Position numbers and translations under genes: made by a program. A model generated the notes under the pieces. It saw only the letters and a list, made by a program, of their open reading frames with translations, did no database searches and had not been told where the DNA came from. From CALAZP01 sp964410725 (lineage in GTDB: Bacteria > Bacteroidota > Bacteroidia > Chitinophagales > Saprospiraceae), in assembly GCA_964410725.1 (NCBI GenBank), contig CAYPID010000022.1:1-41035 (forward strand): DNA of 41,035 nt. Reading direction: 5' to 3'. This document shows positions 7,925 through 16,383 of this stretch, piece by piece (the first letter of the stretch is position 1; every line of letters starts with the position of its first letter).

Positions 7925-8496
7925 TCCACTATACCTCCGCTAATTCGCTCTCCCTTCTTGTAAAGGTACTCCATAGTGATTTTTCCATCGGGATTGTAAA
8001 ACCTGTAAGGTCCATCTTCTAATCCATTTAGGTAATATATTTCCTTTTGAAGTTTGCCATTCTTATAGTCATACTCCTTGTAAACTCCCTCTAACTTTCC
8101 ATCCTTATAAAATGCTTCGACCGTGGGCCTGCTAATTCTGAAAGAAGTCCATGCTCCATCTAGAAGATTGTCTTTATAATTAGCCATTAAACTAACCTGA
8201 CCTTGTAAATTAAACTCAGTGTAGGGACCATAAAAATTATCGTTTATGAAATGGCTGATTTTCAATGGGAATAAGAACTTTTCATTGTACTCCGTCCATG
8301 CTCCCATTTTTTTACCTTCGAACAAATAACCTTGCTCTAATAATTTGCCATCATCATTAAATCTTTCAGCTACATACCAACCCTTCTTTTCCAATGGGGT
8401 CAATTGGTATGCAGCCCATTTTTTCAAATCCGGTTGGGCGTGGTTCGAACAACCCACTAAAAATAGTACCCACCCTATTAGTTGTAAATATTTCAT
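7921..8496 (-). CDS. MORN-repeat (MORN_2/YwqK-like) lipoprotein
   Basis: 191 aa with a perfect lipobox (MKYLQLIGWVLFLVGC, Cys16), so probably anchored in a membrane. The mature part consists of repeats of the type GKLLEQGYLFEGKKMGAW, FYGPYTEFNLQGQ, LLDGAWTSF, KLEGVYKEYDYKNGK and LEDGPYRFYNPDGK, each with the G-x-Y/W pattern of the MORN_2 family. These proteins are abundant in Bacteroidota and are often mislabelled as YwqK-type antitoxins; no toxin is adjacent. It ends on a TTAA shared with the convergent PAS-AraC gene and lies 10 bp downstream of the GT2 gene on the same strand. Function unknown. Confidence 0.85.
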   Translation of the reverse strand: MKYLQLIGWVLFLVGCSNHAQPDLKKWAAYQLTPLEKKGWYVAERFNDDGKLLEQGYLFEGKKMGAWTEYNEKFLFPLKISHFINDNFYGPYTEFNLQGQVSLMANYKDNLLDGAWTSFRISRPTVEAFYKDGKLEGVYKEYDYKNGKLQKEIYYLNGLEDGPYRFYNPDGKITMEYLYKKGERISGGIVD

Positions 8497-8506
8497 GCTG
8501 TATGCT

Positions 8507-9178
8507 TTAATAAAAATACTTTAAAAGCCTAAAGACCATTTGCCCCACATTTCTCCAACTTTGTCCCTTTCCAGATAACTCTTCAGAATATTTAACCTGA
8601 ATGGGTATTTCATCAAATCTCGCCTTCTCGTGGTGCGCAATTTTAAGAATTTCAGTGCAAAATTCATACCCATCAAAAGTAAAATGCATTTTGGAAGCTA
8701 AATTCGCGTGCATGGCTTTCATGCCAGACTGACTATCCGTAACAAATAATCCAGTTATGATTCCCGAAAACAAATTGGCCAGTTTGTTGACCACAATTCT
8801 ATCTGTTGGAATCTGATTCTTCGGATCTAAAAAACGAGAGCCAATTACTAAATCTAAATTTCGATCATTCAGGTGCTGTACCAACTTAGGAATGTCACTG
8901 GCAAAATGTTGCGCATCCCCATCCATAGTGACTATGGTATTAGCTCCTTTGATTAAAGCATACTCTATTCCAGTTTGAGTTGCTGCACCCGCCCCTAAAT
9001 TGACCAAATGCTTGAGCACAATAGCCCCAGATTTTTGGGCATGTAGAGCAGTATCGTCATCGCTTCCATCATCTACAACTACCACATTATGATATCCTTC
9101 CTCTATGATGGATTGGACTACTTTTGCTACTCGCGCCCCTTCATTCTTGGCAGGCACCACTATATAAATATCTTCCAT
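8507..9178 (-). CDS. GT2 family glycosyltransferase, Dpm1/polyprenyl-phosphate sugar synthase-like
   Basis: 223 aa, a single soluble GT-A domain without C-terminal membrane helices. Key motifs are IYIVVPAKNEGARV at the N-terminus, VVVVDDGSDDDT (nucleotide binding) and TMDGDAQH (metal-binding D-x-D region), followed by GSRFLD and TDSQSGMKAM, which place it with Dpm1-like enzymes. Such enzymes charge polyprenyl phosphate with a sugar that membrane GT-C enzymes then use on the outer face. The gene sits 29 bp downstream of one GT-C-like gene pair on the same strand, so it is a good candidate donor supplier for it. The sugar is unknown. Confidence 0.88.
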   Translation of the reverse strand: MEDIYIVVPAKNEGARVAKVVQSIIEEGYHNVVVVDDGSDDDTALHAQKSGAIVLKHLVNLGAGAATQTGIEYALIKGANTIVTMDGDAQHFASDIPKLVQHLNDRNLDLVIGSRFLDPKNQIPTDRIVVNKLANLFSGIITGLFVTDSQSGMKAMHANLASKMHFTFDGYEFCTEILKIAHHEKARFDEIPIQVKYSEELSGKGQSWRNVGQMVFRLLKYFY

Positions 9179-9207
9179 AAATTCATTTTGAAACCCCGCC
9201 TCAACCC

Positions 9208-10473
9208 CTAAATGATCATGTATATTGCCAAACTACCAGGTTGAACTATGGTTTGCCCATTATCAAAAACACGTTGTTCTCGCTGCCCAGTAGTGCTATT
9301 CTGAACAATTCTATCCGTATATAGCAGCTTTAGTTTGTCATTATCATATAAAAATCGAATCAGCTTTTCGTATTTCTTAAACAAGCTTTTTTCCGGCGTT
9401 TTATCAATATTTGCCATATTCAAATCAATAATAAGAAATTTTATACCAGATATTTCCATTGCTCTTGCTATGTCCACCTTATCTGAAAATACAGCATTTA
9501 ATAGTTCGAAATTCCCTAGTTGATTGTCCTCGAAAACCCTTTTTTTATTGTTTTCAATAAAATACTGAAGATTGGTTCCATTGCGATAAATTAGATTCTT
9601 AGGGTCACTATTGATGTAGTCCATGAGCTCGGTGGGCACTTTGGTCAACACTTGTTGATAACTCTTCTCATCCACATAACCCGCTTGATATTGTATAGTT
9701 GCTGCCTCCGCCATATAACCTTTTAGTTGAGGTGTAGCATAATACCCCGAAAGTCTGAATGTAATCCAAATCAATAATTGAAAACTCATGACTATTCCCA
9801 TTATCATCTTGAAAGAAGGGGGAAATTTTGGCAAGTTGGCCTTTCTTTCATAAGCAAATCCTATCGTCAATAATCCAATTGGAATCAACATAATCCCATA
9901 CCAAGGTACCCCAGATGAAAGAATTACCCAAAAAAAGAGAAGAAGCATTAATAAAGTTACCGTAATATTGAGCAGACTTTTGCTAGCCTGAATCAACTTC
10001 AGGAGTAATAAAAACAAGACCGCAAGCAAAATATAGGTCCCACTTTTGAAAACTTCTAAATTTGTATTGATCCATTGATCCAGATTCAATACAGAATCCT
10101 TCCACCAAGTAATTCCCCAAAGTGCTTCTTGAGGCATTAGTGCATCTCCCAAAGGAAGATTTTGAACTGCAGCATAGCCATATGGAATGACCAAATAAAG
10201 ATACGAAAATGCCAAAGGGAACAGCCACCACCAACTTTTGGGACGATATATAAGGAATAAAATAGGTAAACCTGTTAAATAAAAGAATCCAATATCATAA
10301 GAATCAATGGTAATATTATTTCCCAATATAACATCGTAAACCAAGGTTATATAACGCATGGGTAAATTTTCATACCCGATATACCGCTGTAACTCTTCTC
10401 TTAGAGTCGTATTCGCAAATGCCCCACCCAAGACAGTCAAAAGCAAAATGACACTAGTCGCTATTCTTTTCAT
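9208..10473 (-). CDS. Membrane protein B1: C-terminal half of a putative bipartite GT-C glycosyltransferase
   Basis: 421 aa. A signal peptide or signal anchor (MKRIATSVILLLTVLGGAFA) is followed by REELQRYIGYENLP, six to seven hydrophobic helices (about 60-250) and a soluble C-terminal domain with LIYRNGTNLQYFIENN, RVFEDNQLGNFELLN and IKFLIIDLNMANIDKTPEKS. It is clearly paralogous to the gene at 13564-14910, which shares REEIQRYAGFEDLP, YRSGTNLHFFI, RVFEDNQFG and LYTDRV. Its start overlaps the end of the preceding gene by 20 bp. I recognise no named family. The pairing with a GT-C-like partner and the GT2 next door suggests it completes a membrane glycosyltransferase. Confidence 0.75.
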   Translation of the reverse strand: MKRIATSVILLLTVLGGAFANTTLREELQRYIGYENLPMRYITLVYDVILGNNITIDSYDIGFFYLTGLPILFLIYRPKSWWWLFPLAFSYLYLVIPYGYAAVQNLPLGDALMPQEALWGITWWKDSVLNLDQWINTNLEVFKSGTYILLAVLFLLLLKLIQASKSLLNITVTLLMLLLFFWVILSSGVPWYGIMLIPIGLLTIGFAYERKANLPKFPPSFKMIMGIVMSFQLLIWITFRLSGYYATPQLKGYMAEAATIQYQAGYVDEKSYQQVLTKVPTELMDYINSDPKNLIYRNGTNLQYFIENNKKRVFEDNQLGNFELLNAVFSDKVDIARAMEISGIKFLIIDLNMANIDKTPEKSLFKKYEKLIRFLYDNDKLKLLYTDRIVQNSTTGQREQRVFDNGQTIVQPGSLAIYMII

Positions 10474-12001
10474 TTTGTATTTGGGTTTTTAAAGCTTCAA
10501 AATCAAAAAATAATTCTTGATTAGAACCATTCAGTAAATCAGGAATCTGCAGAGATTGAGTTTCCCCATAATGCTTGACCAACCAGGGTGCAAATGACAA
10601 TGCGCCGCCACCTATCAACAATAGAAAACTCCACATTATTTTTTTCCATTGAACCAATGGATCCTTTAAAGCTATGATACCACTAACCACTGATATTCCT
10701 ATCAGCCAATAAACTGAGCGCTCTCGATTCAAATGTTCTGAATTTAGATCTGCATAGGCATCTAAATTCAAAAATATAATTCCTGATAAAATTAAACCAA
10801 CAGCCGTAACCAGCGTCCAAAAATTACCAAAATACCAAGCTATTACCCCAGCAAAGGCCCAAATCAGAATTAGTGCAGAATATTTGATACCGAAAAGATA
10901 GCCACTTAGAATACCCAACCACAACAAATACTTTTTGAGATCAGACCTGTCCTCCAAAACGACTAATAGCGTATGTACCCCAATAATAGAAAAAAGCAAA
11001 ATTCCTCCTTCCACCTTTTGTTGCAAACCCGGTACTACGTTAATGAGGGGAGTGGCCATAAAAACGGCCGCAATAATTAAACCTGTATTTTTTGAAACTC
11101 GACTTTTAGCTAAAAAATATAAGACAACGGCACTAAAAAAAACCATACTATTAGAGAGCACAAATGAAAGGGAATCCCATTCAAAAACGAACCTTCCCAA
11201 ACCAATGTATAGCAACCAATTATAGGCGCCAAAACCCTCCACCAATTGGTCAGTTTGCCCCATTATCTGAATTATATTATAATATTGAGTCAATGCATCA
11301 TACCCCTTGGGAACGGGACGAATCCCCTCCAAAAAATTCAAAACAACAAAAAATCCGATTACCCAGATTGCTAACCACCCGCTCCATTTAACCTCCTTAA
11401 TTCCCTTGATTGGGCTCCACCAAAATGCTTTAAAGATTTTCCAAGATTTTCTTGGGGCAAGAAGAACAGGCCAAACCAACGGCAACCACGTAAACGGGAG
11501 TTGGAGCAATTGGAAATAACCCAAAAAAAAGTTAATTAAAGTTATGCCCAGTATACCCAATCCAAAAATGGAAGGGTAATAGACAGAACTTTGGGGTTCA
11601 ATTTTCAGCCAATGAATCATTAAAAAACCATTTAAAATAGTCCCCGTTACAATCAAACCCATCCCCAATATATGGGCCAAATCCAATAGCAATATTTTTT
11701 CCCAATGAATTGGATGGGGAATTTCAAAAACCCCCACCAAAAATATTTGAACCATTAAAAGTCCGATAAGCATGTAAAAAACTATCCCTACCCCAGAAGG
11801 TAATCTCAGGGCCCATTTTTTTTTCTTGATAATGGCATAAACTAAACCAAAAAAAATGCCTAGTGAAACAACGATAAATCCTATATGCCGGCCGGCAAAA
11901 AGAGCATGCACAAAAGAACTATGCTCTTGAAAATATAATGCAAAAGTTAATATTCCCCATATACCCGATAAAATGACCTTAACCAATAATTTTAAATCCA
12001 T
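10454..12001 (-). CDS. Membrane protein A1: GT-C-fold glycosyltransferase-like polytopic protein
   Basis: 515 aa with about 12 predicted membrane helices. After several helices comes a loop with IRPVPKGYDALTQYYN (Asp235). The pattern resembles the P-x-x-W-D-A-L-T-Y-H-L motif that carries the presumed catalytic Asp in the first large periplasmic loop of GT39/ArnT-like enzymes. LVEGFGAYNW and LQQKVEGGILLFSI follow, and the last helix ends FAPWLVKHYGE, also typical of ArnT-like proteins. The gene at 12032 is a paralog with the same landmarks in the same order. It starts 30 bp from that divergent paralog and overlaps its partner gene by 20 bp. GT-C assignment is inferred from topology and motif. 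Confidence 0.78.
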   Translation of the reverse strand: MDLKLLVKVILSGIWGILTFALYFQEHSSFVHALFAGRHIGFIVVSLGIFFGLVYAIIKKKKWALRLPSGVGIVFYMLIGLLMVQIFLVGVFEIPHPIHWEKILLLDLAHILGMGLIVTGTILNGFLMIHWLKIEPQSSVYYPSIFGLGILGITLINFFLGYFQLLQLPFTWLPLVWPVLLAPRKSWKIFKAFWWSPIKGIKEVKWSGWLAIWVIGFFVVLNFLEGIRPVPKGYDALTQYYNIIQIMGQTDQLVEGFGAYNWLLYIGLGRFVFEWDSLSFVLSNSMVFFSAVVLYFLAKSRVSKNTGLIIAAVFMATPLINVVPGLQQKVEGGILLFSIIGVHTLLVVLEDRSDLKKYLLWLGILSGYLFGIKYSALILIWAFAGVIAWYFGNFWTLVTAVGLILSGIIFLNLDAYADLNSEHLNRERSVYWLIGISVVSGIIALKDPLVQWKKIMWSFLLLIGGGALSFAPWLVKHYGETQSLQIPDLLNGSNQELFFDFEALKTQIQNEKNSD

Positions 12002-12031
12002 TTTCGTATTTTAGACAAGAGAAATTAAATT

Positions 12032-13567
12032 TTGCTATTTATTTTGAATTTTTCCCAAACAATACCATTGACAAACTATCTTAAAATTGCATTTTCCATT
12101 GTATTCGGATTGCTAGTGTGTTCCTTCTATTTGTACACCCATCCAGAATATTTAGAAATTGTAAATAGTCCACCAAGATTTCAAATATTTTTAATGTTGC
12201 TATTGGCGTATTCTGTTCCCTTAGCAATAAATAAATTCCTTCTATCAAAATTACAAAATTTCAAGTTGCCGGTCTTAATACCTATTCTTTTGACCTTTGC
12301 AGCCGGCCTATACTTCCCACAATATTTCTTCTTAAAGGAGATTGGATATTTAAAAGGGGCTGACTTCGCCTTTTATACCGGATTAATAGCTGCATCCCTA
12401 GGGGGAGTGCTATGGATAGTGGTCATCTGTTGGCTAACAGGAGCTGTTTTAGATTTTAGTTTAGGAGACCGAAGTCCAAATAATTTACAAGATATTATGC
12501 TTCAAACTGCCAAAGGTATTATGGCTTTTACTTTAGTCCTATTTCTGTTGGGCAAATTTAATATGCTCCATTCCACCAGTTTATGGATTTACTCAGGAAT
12601 AATTCTAACGCTCAGTGCAGTATTTCGAAAAAAAATATTCCATTCAATAAAGCTTGGCCCCTCCAAAATAGCCAATTTTTCCTACTGGGATCACCTGTTG
12701 ATTTTTGGAATTGTAACCATTTTGGCTGCTAATTTCATTGAACAATTAAGACCGATCCCCACCGGCTATGATGGAATGACCGTTTACGCCAACCTTTCAT
12801 TTCTACTTGCCGACTATAAACATTTGGTAACTGGATTCGGAGCCTACAATTGGCCTTTGTTTGCCTCCTCAGGCTTAGTATTATTTAAAAAACCCGAAAT
12901 GGTCCTCATGGCCAATTTTCAAATTGTGGTTTTGGCTATGATAACCTTTTACCTACTCCTTAAAAACCATTTAGGAAAGACCCCAGCACTCTTGGGAGTA
13001 TTATTAGTAGCTGCCCTCCCCTCGCTCAATAGAATGGTCTATATGCAACAAAAAGTAGAGGGGGCCTATCTTTTTTTCACCCTTATCCTGATCATACAAG
13101 TCCTCCAATTACTTAAGACGCCACAACATAAATGGTTGATTTTTCAAATAGGATTAACAGCTGGATTTTTGTTTGGTATTAAACCTACCAGTATTTTATT
13201 AATCATTCCACTGGTAATAGGCCTTTGGTATATCACCACCGGCTATTGGGGTCTGATTGCCGCCACATGCGGGGCAATGGTGATTTTAATGAATGCCAAT
13301 TTAGATTTCTTTTCGGGCCTATCTATGTTTAATAGCCCATCGCAATCCTATATCTGGATTTTGGCAGCTACCCTCCTTATAAGTTTAATTATTCTGTTTG
13401 TACAAAACAAAAATTCAATGTGGCTCGCGATAAAGACCACTGCTATTATAACTACCGCTCTTATATTGGCCTTTTCTCCATGGGCCTATAAAAATATTCA
13501 AGAAATAGAACAAATCTCCATCACAGGTATCATCCAAGGTCGAACCTCAATTCATTTGATCCAATGA
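12032..13567 (+). CDS. Membrane protein A2: GT-C-fold glycosyltransferase-like, paralog of A1; non-ATG start
   Basis: 511 aa from a TTG at 12032; an in-frame TAA at 12026-12028 (TAA just upstream) blocks extension, and the first ATG is at codon 55, inside a membrane segment. Starting at the TTG at 12068 (codon 13) makes the N-terminus align with A1 and puts the presumed catalytic Asp of RPIPTGYDGMTVY at residue 235, exactly as in A1, so 12068 is my preferred start. Shared landmarks with A1 are LVTGFGAYNWPL, MQQKVEGAYLFFTLI, FGIKPTSILL and FSPWAYKN. About 12 membrane helices. It overlaps its partner gene by 4 bp (ATGA). Probable role: lipid-linked sugar transferase of the inner membrane. Confidence 0.78.
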   Translation: MLFILNFSQTIPLTNYLKIAFSIVFGLLVCSFYLYTHPEYLEIVNSPPRFQIFLMLLLAYSVPLAINKFLLSKLQNFKLPVLIPILLTFAAGLYFPQYFFLKEIGYLKGADFAFYTGLIAASLGGVLWIVVICWLTGAVLDFSLGDRSPNNLQDIMLQTAKGIMAFTLVLFLLGKFNMLHSTSLWIYSGIILTLSAVFRKKIFHSIKLGPSKIANFSYWDHLLIFGIVTILAANFIEQLRPIPTGYDGMTVYANLSFLLADYKHLVTGFGAYNWPLFASSGLVLFKKPEMVLMANFQIVVLAMITFYLLLKNHLGKTPALLGVLLVAALPSLNRMVYMQQKVEGAYLFFTLILIIQVLQLLKTPQHKWLIFQIGLTAGFLFGIKPTSILLIIPLVIGLWYITTGYWGLIAATCGAMVILMNANLDFFSGLSMFNSPSQSYIWILAATLLISLIILFVQNKNSMWLAIKTTAIITTALILAFSPWAYKNIQEIEQISITGIIQGRTSIHLIQ

Positions 13568-14910
13568 GACAAAAATATTTTGGATTTATAATCATATTGT
13601 TCCTTTCCTTCTCGTCTGGGCTAATCGCGCAAGTATCTGAAGAAAAAATCAAGGTTCCCAATACTTCTAAGCGGGAAGAAATTCAAAGATATGCCGGATT
13701 TGAAGATCTTCCCATTATGTATCTAACCTTGGGTTCAGATAATTTCTTTGCAGCTAATATGAATAGAAGTTTCATGGATATTGGTTTTGTAATCCTGCTT
13801 CTACTGCCCTTACTTTTAATCTGGAAGAAAACACAAGCCAAAGGTTTACAATGGGGTATTGCTTTATTCTCATTTAGTTTTTTATTGTTGCTCTCTCTCC
13901 CCTCAGCAATTTACAATTATCACGACCTTACACTTGGAACGCTATCTGAATACATTGGAAACTATACTTATCATTCCAATCCGATATTCAGCAGTGCTGA
14001 AAAAATTGTTCATTCATTTGTCTCATTAACAAGTCCATTCTATGAAAAAATAATTCTATGGTTGAGAAGCTGGGAGACCCCTTACGGGAAATGGACCTAT
14101 CCATTTTTAATATTTTCTTTTCTGGGATTTCTTTTTTTAGTCAGTTGGACGGTAAATAAAAAATCCAAAGAAGTTCGGTTTTTGGTGGTAACTTTTCTAT
14201 TGGTGGGTTTTCTTTGGATTTTATTCTCCTCTGGCATCATTTGGTATGGTCTAGCCTTATTTCCTTTATCTACGTTATTAATTTTCTACGGTTGGGAAAA
14301 AATGGAACCTTGGAAGAAAACTCTTCTTTTAGTTTTCGTCCTACTTCAAATCAGTTTTCATCTTCCATACAGGTATGCTAGGTATTACGATACCGATAAG
14401 TCTGGTGGCTTACCCTTGGAATCTGCAGTCAGTGCCTATCAAACCCGTCAAATTGAAAAACCGCAATATATTTCCCTTCTGACTGGCGTACCTCAAGAAC
14501 TCCTTAACTACCTCAATTTAGATTTAAGTGCCAAAATATACCGTTCTGGAACCAATCTTCATTTTTTTATTCTACAAAACGACCAAAGAGTTTTCGAAGA
14601 CAATCAATTTGGTAGGCTAGAATATTTTTTTGGAAAAAATGATGAATTTAGGCTCTTCCTGAAGAATAAAGGATTCAGGTTTGTCATCCTGGATTTAGCC
14701 ATGGGTTCCATGGATACTACTCCAGAACAAAGTCTAAAAAGCAAACAAAAAAAAGCCATTGAACTGGTTAGGCAAACACCTGGTCTTCGCTTGCTATACA
14801 CTGATAGAGTGATATTAGATCGTTCTAAAGGCTTGGGACAACAGGGTTTAGGCACGGAAGATTCTAAAATCATTAGAAATGGGAAATTAGCTATTTTTGA
14901 GGTATTGTAA
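13564..14910 (+). CDS. Membrane protein B2: C-terminal half of a putative bipartite GT-C glycosyltransferase, paralog of B1
   Basis: 448 aa. The N-terminal signal peptide (MRQKYFGFIIILFLSFSSGL, then IAQ) precedes KREEIQRYAGFEDLPIMYLT, several membrane helices (about 70-270), and a soluble C-terminal domain with KIYRSGTNLHFFILQNDQ, RVFEDNQFGRLEYFFG, FRFVILDLAMGSMDTTPEQS and LRLLYTDRVILD. All these align with B1 in order. Having a signal sequence means the region after it starts outside, where the last loop of A2 would also end. This fits two chains that together make one GT-C enzyme. The start overlaps the A2 stop (ATGA, 13564-13567), implying coupled translation. Confidence 0.75.
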   Translation: MRQKYFGFIIILFLSFSSGLIAQVSEEKIKVPNTSKREEIQRYAGFEDLPIMYLTLGSDNFFAANMNRSFMDIGFVILLLLPLLLIWKKTQAKGLQWGIALFSFSFLLLLSLPSAIYNYHDLTLGTLSEYIGNYTYHSNPIFSSAEKIVHSFVSLTSPFYEKIILWLRSWETPYGKWTYPFLIFSFLGFLFLVSWTVNKKSKEVRFLVVTFLLVGFLWILFSSGIIWYGLALFPLSTLLIFYGWEKMEPWKKTLLLVFVLLQISFHLPYRYARYYDTDKSGGLPLESAVSAYQTRQIEKPQYISLLTGVPQELLNYLNLDLSAKIYRSGTNLHFFILQNDQRVFEDNQFGRLEYFFGKNDEFRLFLKNKGFRFVILDLAMGSMDTTPEQSLKSKQKKAIELVRQTPGLRLLYTDRVILDRSKGLGQQGLGTEDSKIIRNGKLAIFEVL

Positions 14911-14915
14911 ATTTG
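14908..14915 (+). promoter_or_regulatory. Candidate -7 element for DUF2304-GT4, overlapping the B2 stop codon
   Basis: TAAATTTG matches TAnnTTTG; its first three bases are the stop codon of the preceding gene. The ATG of the DUF2304 gene follows after 13 nt. No good TTTG lies 19-21 bp upstream, so strength is uncertain. Confidence 0.4.
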
Positions 14916-14928
14916 CTTACCGAAATCT

Positions 14929-15294
14929 ATGACTATCGCGCAACTGGCACCCTATCAAATTGTATCCTTATTAATAGGCCTATATTTTATTATCAGGACC
15001 CTAAGGCAGTACTTTCGACAAGGTAGACCTTTGGTGAGCTCTTTGATTTGGATTACCCTGTGGACCATTTTAGCTGGATTGGCCATCCTACCTGATAACC
15101 TTTCCTTTCCATTGGCGCAAATCTTAGGAATCGCCAGTAATATTAATGCTGTACTATTTTTTGCCGTAGGCTTACTTTTCGTCGCGGTCTTTCAGCAATC
15201 TGCAACCATAAGTCACTTGGACCGCAAACTCACCAAATTGATTCGTGAATTAGCGCTAAAAGGAGAGATTAACCAGGAAAAAGAGGAAGATTAA
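14929..15294 (+). CDS. DUF2304 domain-containing small membrane protein
   Basis: 121 aa with three membrane segments (about 7-25, 36-54 and 66-88) and a charged, helical cytosolic tail (HLDRKLTKLIRELALKGEIN). The layout LIGLYFIIRTLRQ, then LIWITLWTILAGLAILP and FAVGLLFVAVF matches DUF2304 (PF10066). Members are found next to Dpm1-like GT2 and GT4 glycosyltransferases in many polysaccharide loci and are suspected accessory subunits; no biochemical role is established that I can cite. The GT4 gene starts immediately after its stop codon with no intervening base. Confidence 0.85.
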   Translation: MTIAQLAPYQIVSLLIGLYFIIRTLRQYFRQGRPLVSSLIWITLWTILAGLAILPDNLSFPLAQILGIASNINAVLFFAVGLLFVAVFQQSATISHLDRKLTKLIRELALKGEINQEKEED

Positions 15295-16383
15295 ATGAAA
15301 ATCCTAATGGTCTTAGAATTTTTCAAGCCCCATTTAGGTGGGGTAGAAACTCTTTTTGACCACTTGGCACAAGAACTTTCCAAGGCAGGACATCAGGTCA
15401 CCATTCTCACTTCTAATCATACGGGACAATTGCCGCCATTTGAAAAAGTAGATGGGATATCAATTCACAGGATAAAAGTCACTTCCAGATATTTGTTTAC
15501 TTGGAAGGCATTTATACCTGCATTTCAGCTTGCTAAAGAGGCAGATTTAGTACATACCACCTCCTATAATGCGGCGCTTCCCGCTTTTTTTGCAGCTGCG
15601 CTCAACCGGAAAAAAAGTGTAATAACCTTCCATGAAGTTTGGGGCCATCTTTGGTTTCAACTCCCCTTTTCCAATAAATTATCGGCCGTTTTTCATGCGC
15701 TTTTTGAAAAAATATTATTACTTCTCCCCTTTAATTTGTTTGTCGCAGTTTCCCACGCCACTAAAAAAAGATTGAGAGAAAACGGGGTTGCGTCCAGCAA
15801 AATAAAGGTGGTTTACAATGGTTTGTCCTATTCAGCTGAACCCCTGGTTTCCAAATCCCACAATCAAGTATATACCTATTTCGGAAGATTGGGAATATCG
15901 AAGGGGCTGGACCTCCTTCTTCCAGCCAGTATTCCATTTTTGAAGGAAAATCCAAACTTTATTTTGCGATTAATTACTCCTAAAGAGCCGCTAAACATCT
16001 ACCGATACCTTCAAAAAATCATTCAGAAAAATGGCTTGGAAAACCAAATAGAATGGCGGCATGAGGTACCTCAAGAGGAATTGGATTATTTACTAGCGAG
16101 TTCGAAATGGGTGGTCATTCCCTCATATAGTGAAGGATTTTGTTTTGCCGCAGCTGAATCTGCGGCGCTAGGGATCCCGATCATAGCATCTGAAAGAGGT
16201 TCTTTATCAGAGGTCGTAAGTGGTGCTCATTTATTTTTTACCCCACATAGCGCACAAGCCCTGACCCGTGCTTTGAAAAAAGCAAAAGAAAAAAAATGGG
16301 AATTTAAGCCATTGGTTAAGTTCGAATTGCGCCAGACTGTAGAGAACTACCTTGAGATATACCACCAACTTTCTAGTCGTTAA
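15295..16383 (+). CDS. GT4 family glycosyltransferase (GT-B fold)
   Basis: 362 aa. The N-terminal acceptor domain begins MKILMVLEFFKPHLGGVETL, with the Gly-Gly-x-E motif and HQVTILTSN. The C-terminal nucleotide-sugar domain has YFGRLGISKGLDLLL and the E-x7-E motif EGFCFAAAE within PSYSEGFCFAAAESAALGIP, characteristic of retaining GT4 enzymes. It would act at the cytosolic face of the membrane in building a lipid-linked or surface glycan. It follows DUF2304 directly and ends on a TTAA shared with the convergent Nudix gene. Donor and acceptor are unknown. Confidence 0.92.
   Translation: MKILMVLEFFKPHLGGVETLFDHLAQELSKAGHQVTILTSNHTGQLPPFEKVDGISIHRIKVTSRYLFTWKAFIPAFQLAKEADLVHTTSYNAALPAFFAAALNRKKSVITFHEVWGHLWFQLPFSNKLSAVFHALFEKILLLLPFNLFVAVSHATKKRLRENGVASSKIKVVYNGLSYSAEPLVSKSHNQVYTYFGRLGISKGLDLLLPASIPFLKENPNFILRLITPKEPLNIYRYLQKIIQKNGLENQIEWRHEVPQEELDYLLASSKWVVIPSYSEGFCFAAAESAALGIPIIASERGSLSEVVSGAHLFFTPHSAQALTRALKKAKEKKWEFKPLVKFELRQTVENYLEIYHQLSSR

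Larger units (their letters stand above)
9208..14910. repeat. Inverted duplication of a two-gene membrane glycosyltransferase module
   Basis: Genes A1-B1 (minus, 12001 to 9208) and A2-B2 (plus, 12032 to 14910) are arranged head to head around a 30-bp centre. A1 pairs with A2 and B1 with B2 at protein level; the nucleotide sequences are strongly diverged, so this is an old duplication, not a recent inverted repeat. Order, overlap and split point are the same in both arms. Confidence 0.8.

Noticed and set aside
7921..8496. YwqK-type antitoxin of a toxin-antitoxin system
   Set aside because: The label comes from MORN_2 repeats; the protein is a lipoprotein and no toxin gene is adjacent.
9208..14910. 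Composite transposon or recent inverted repeat
   Set aside because: No transposase or terminal repeats are visible, and the two arms are diverged at nucleotide level.
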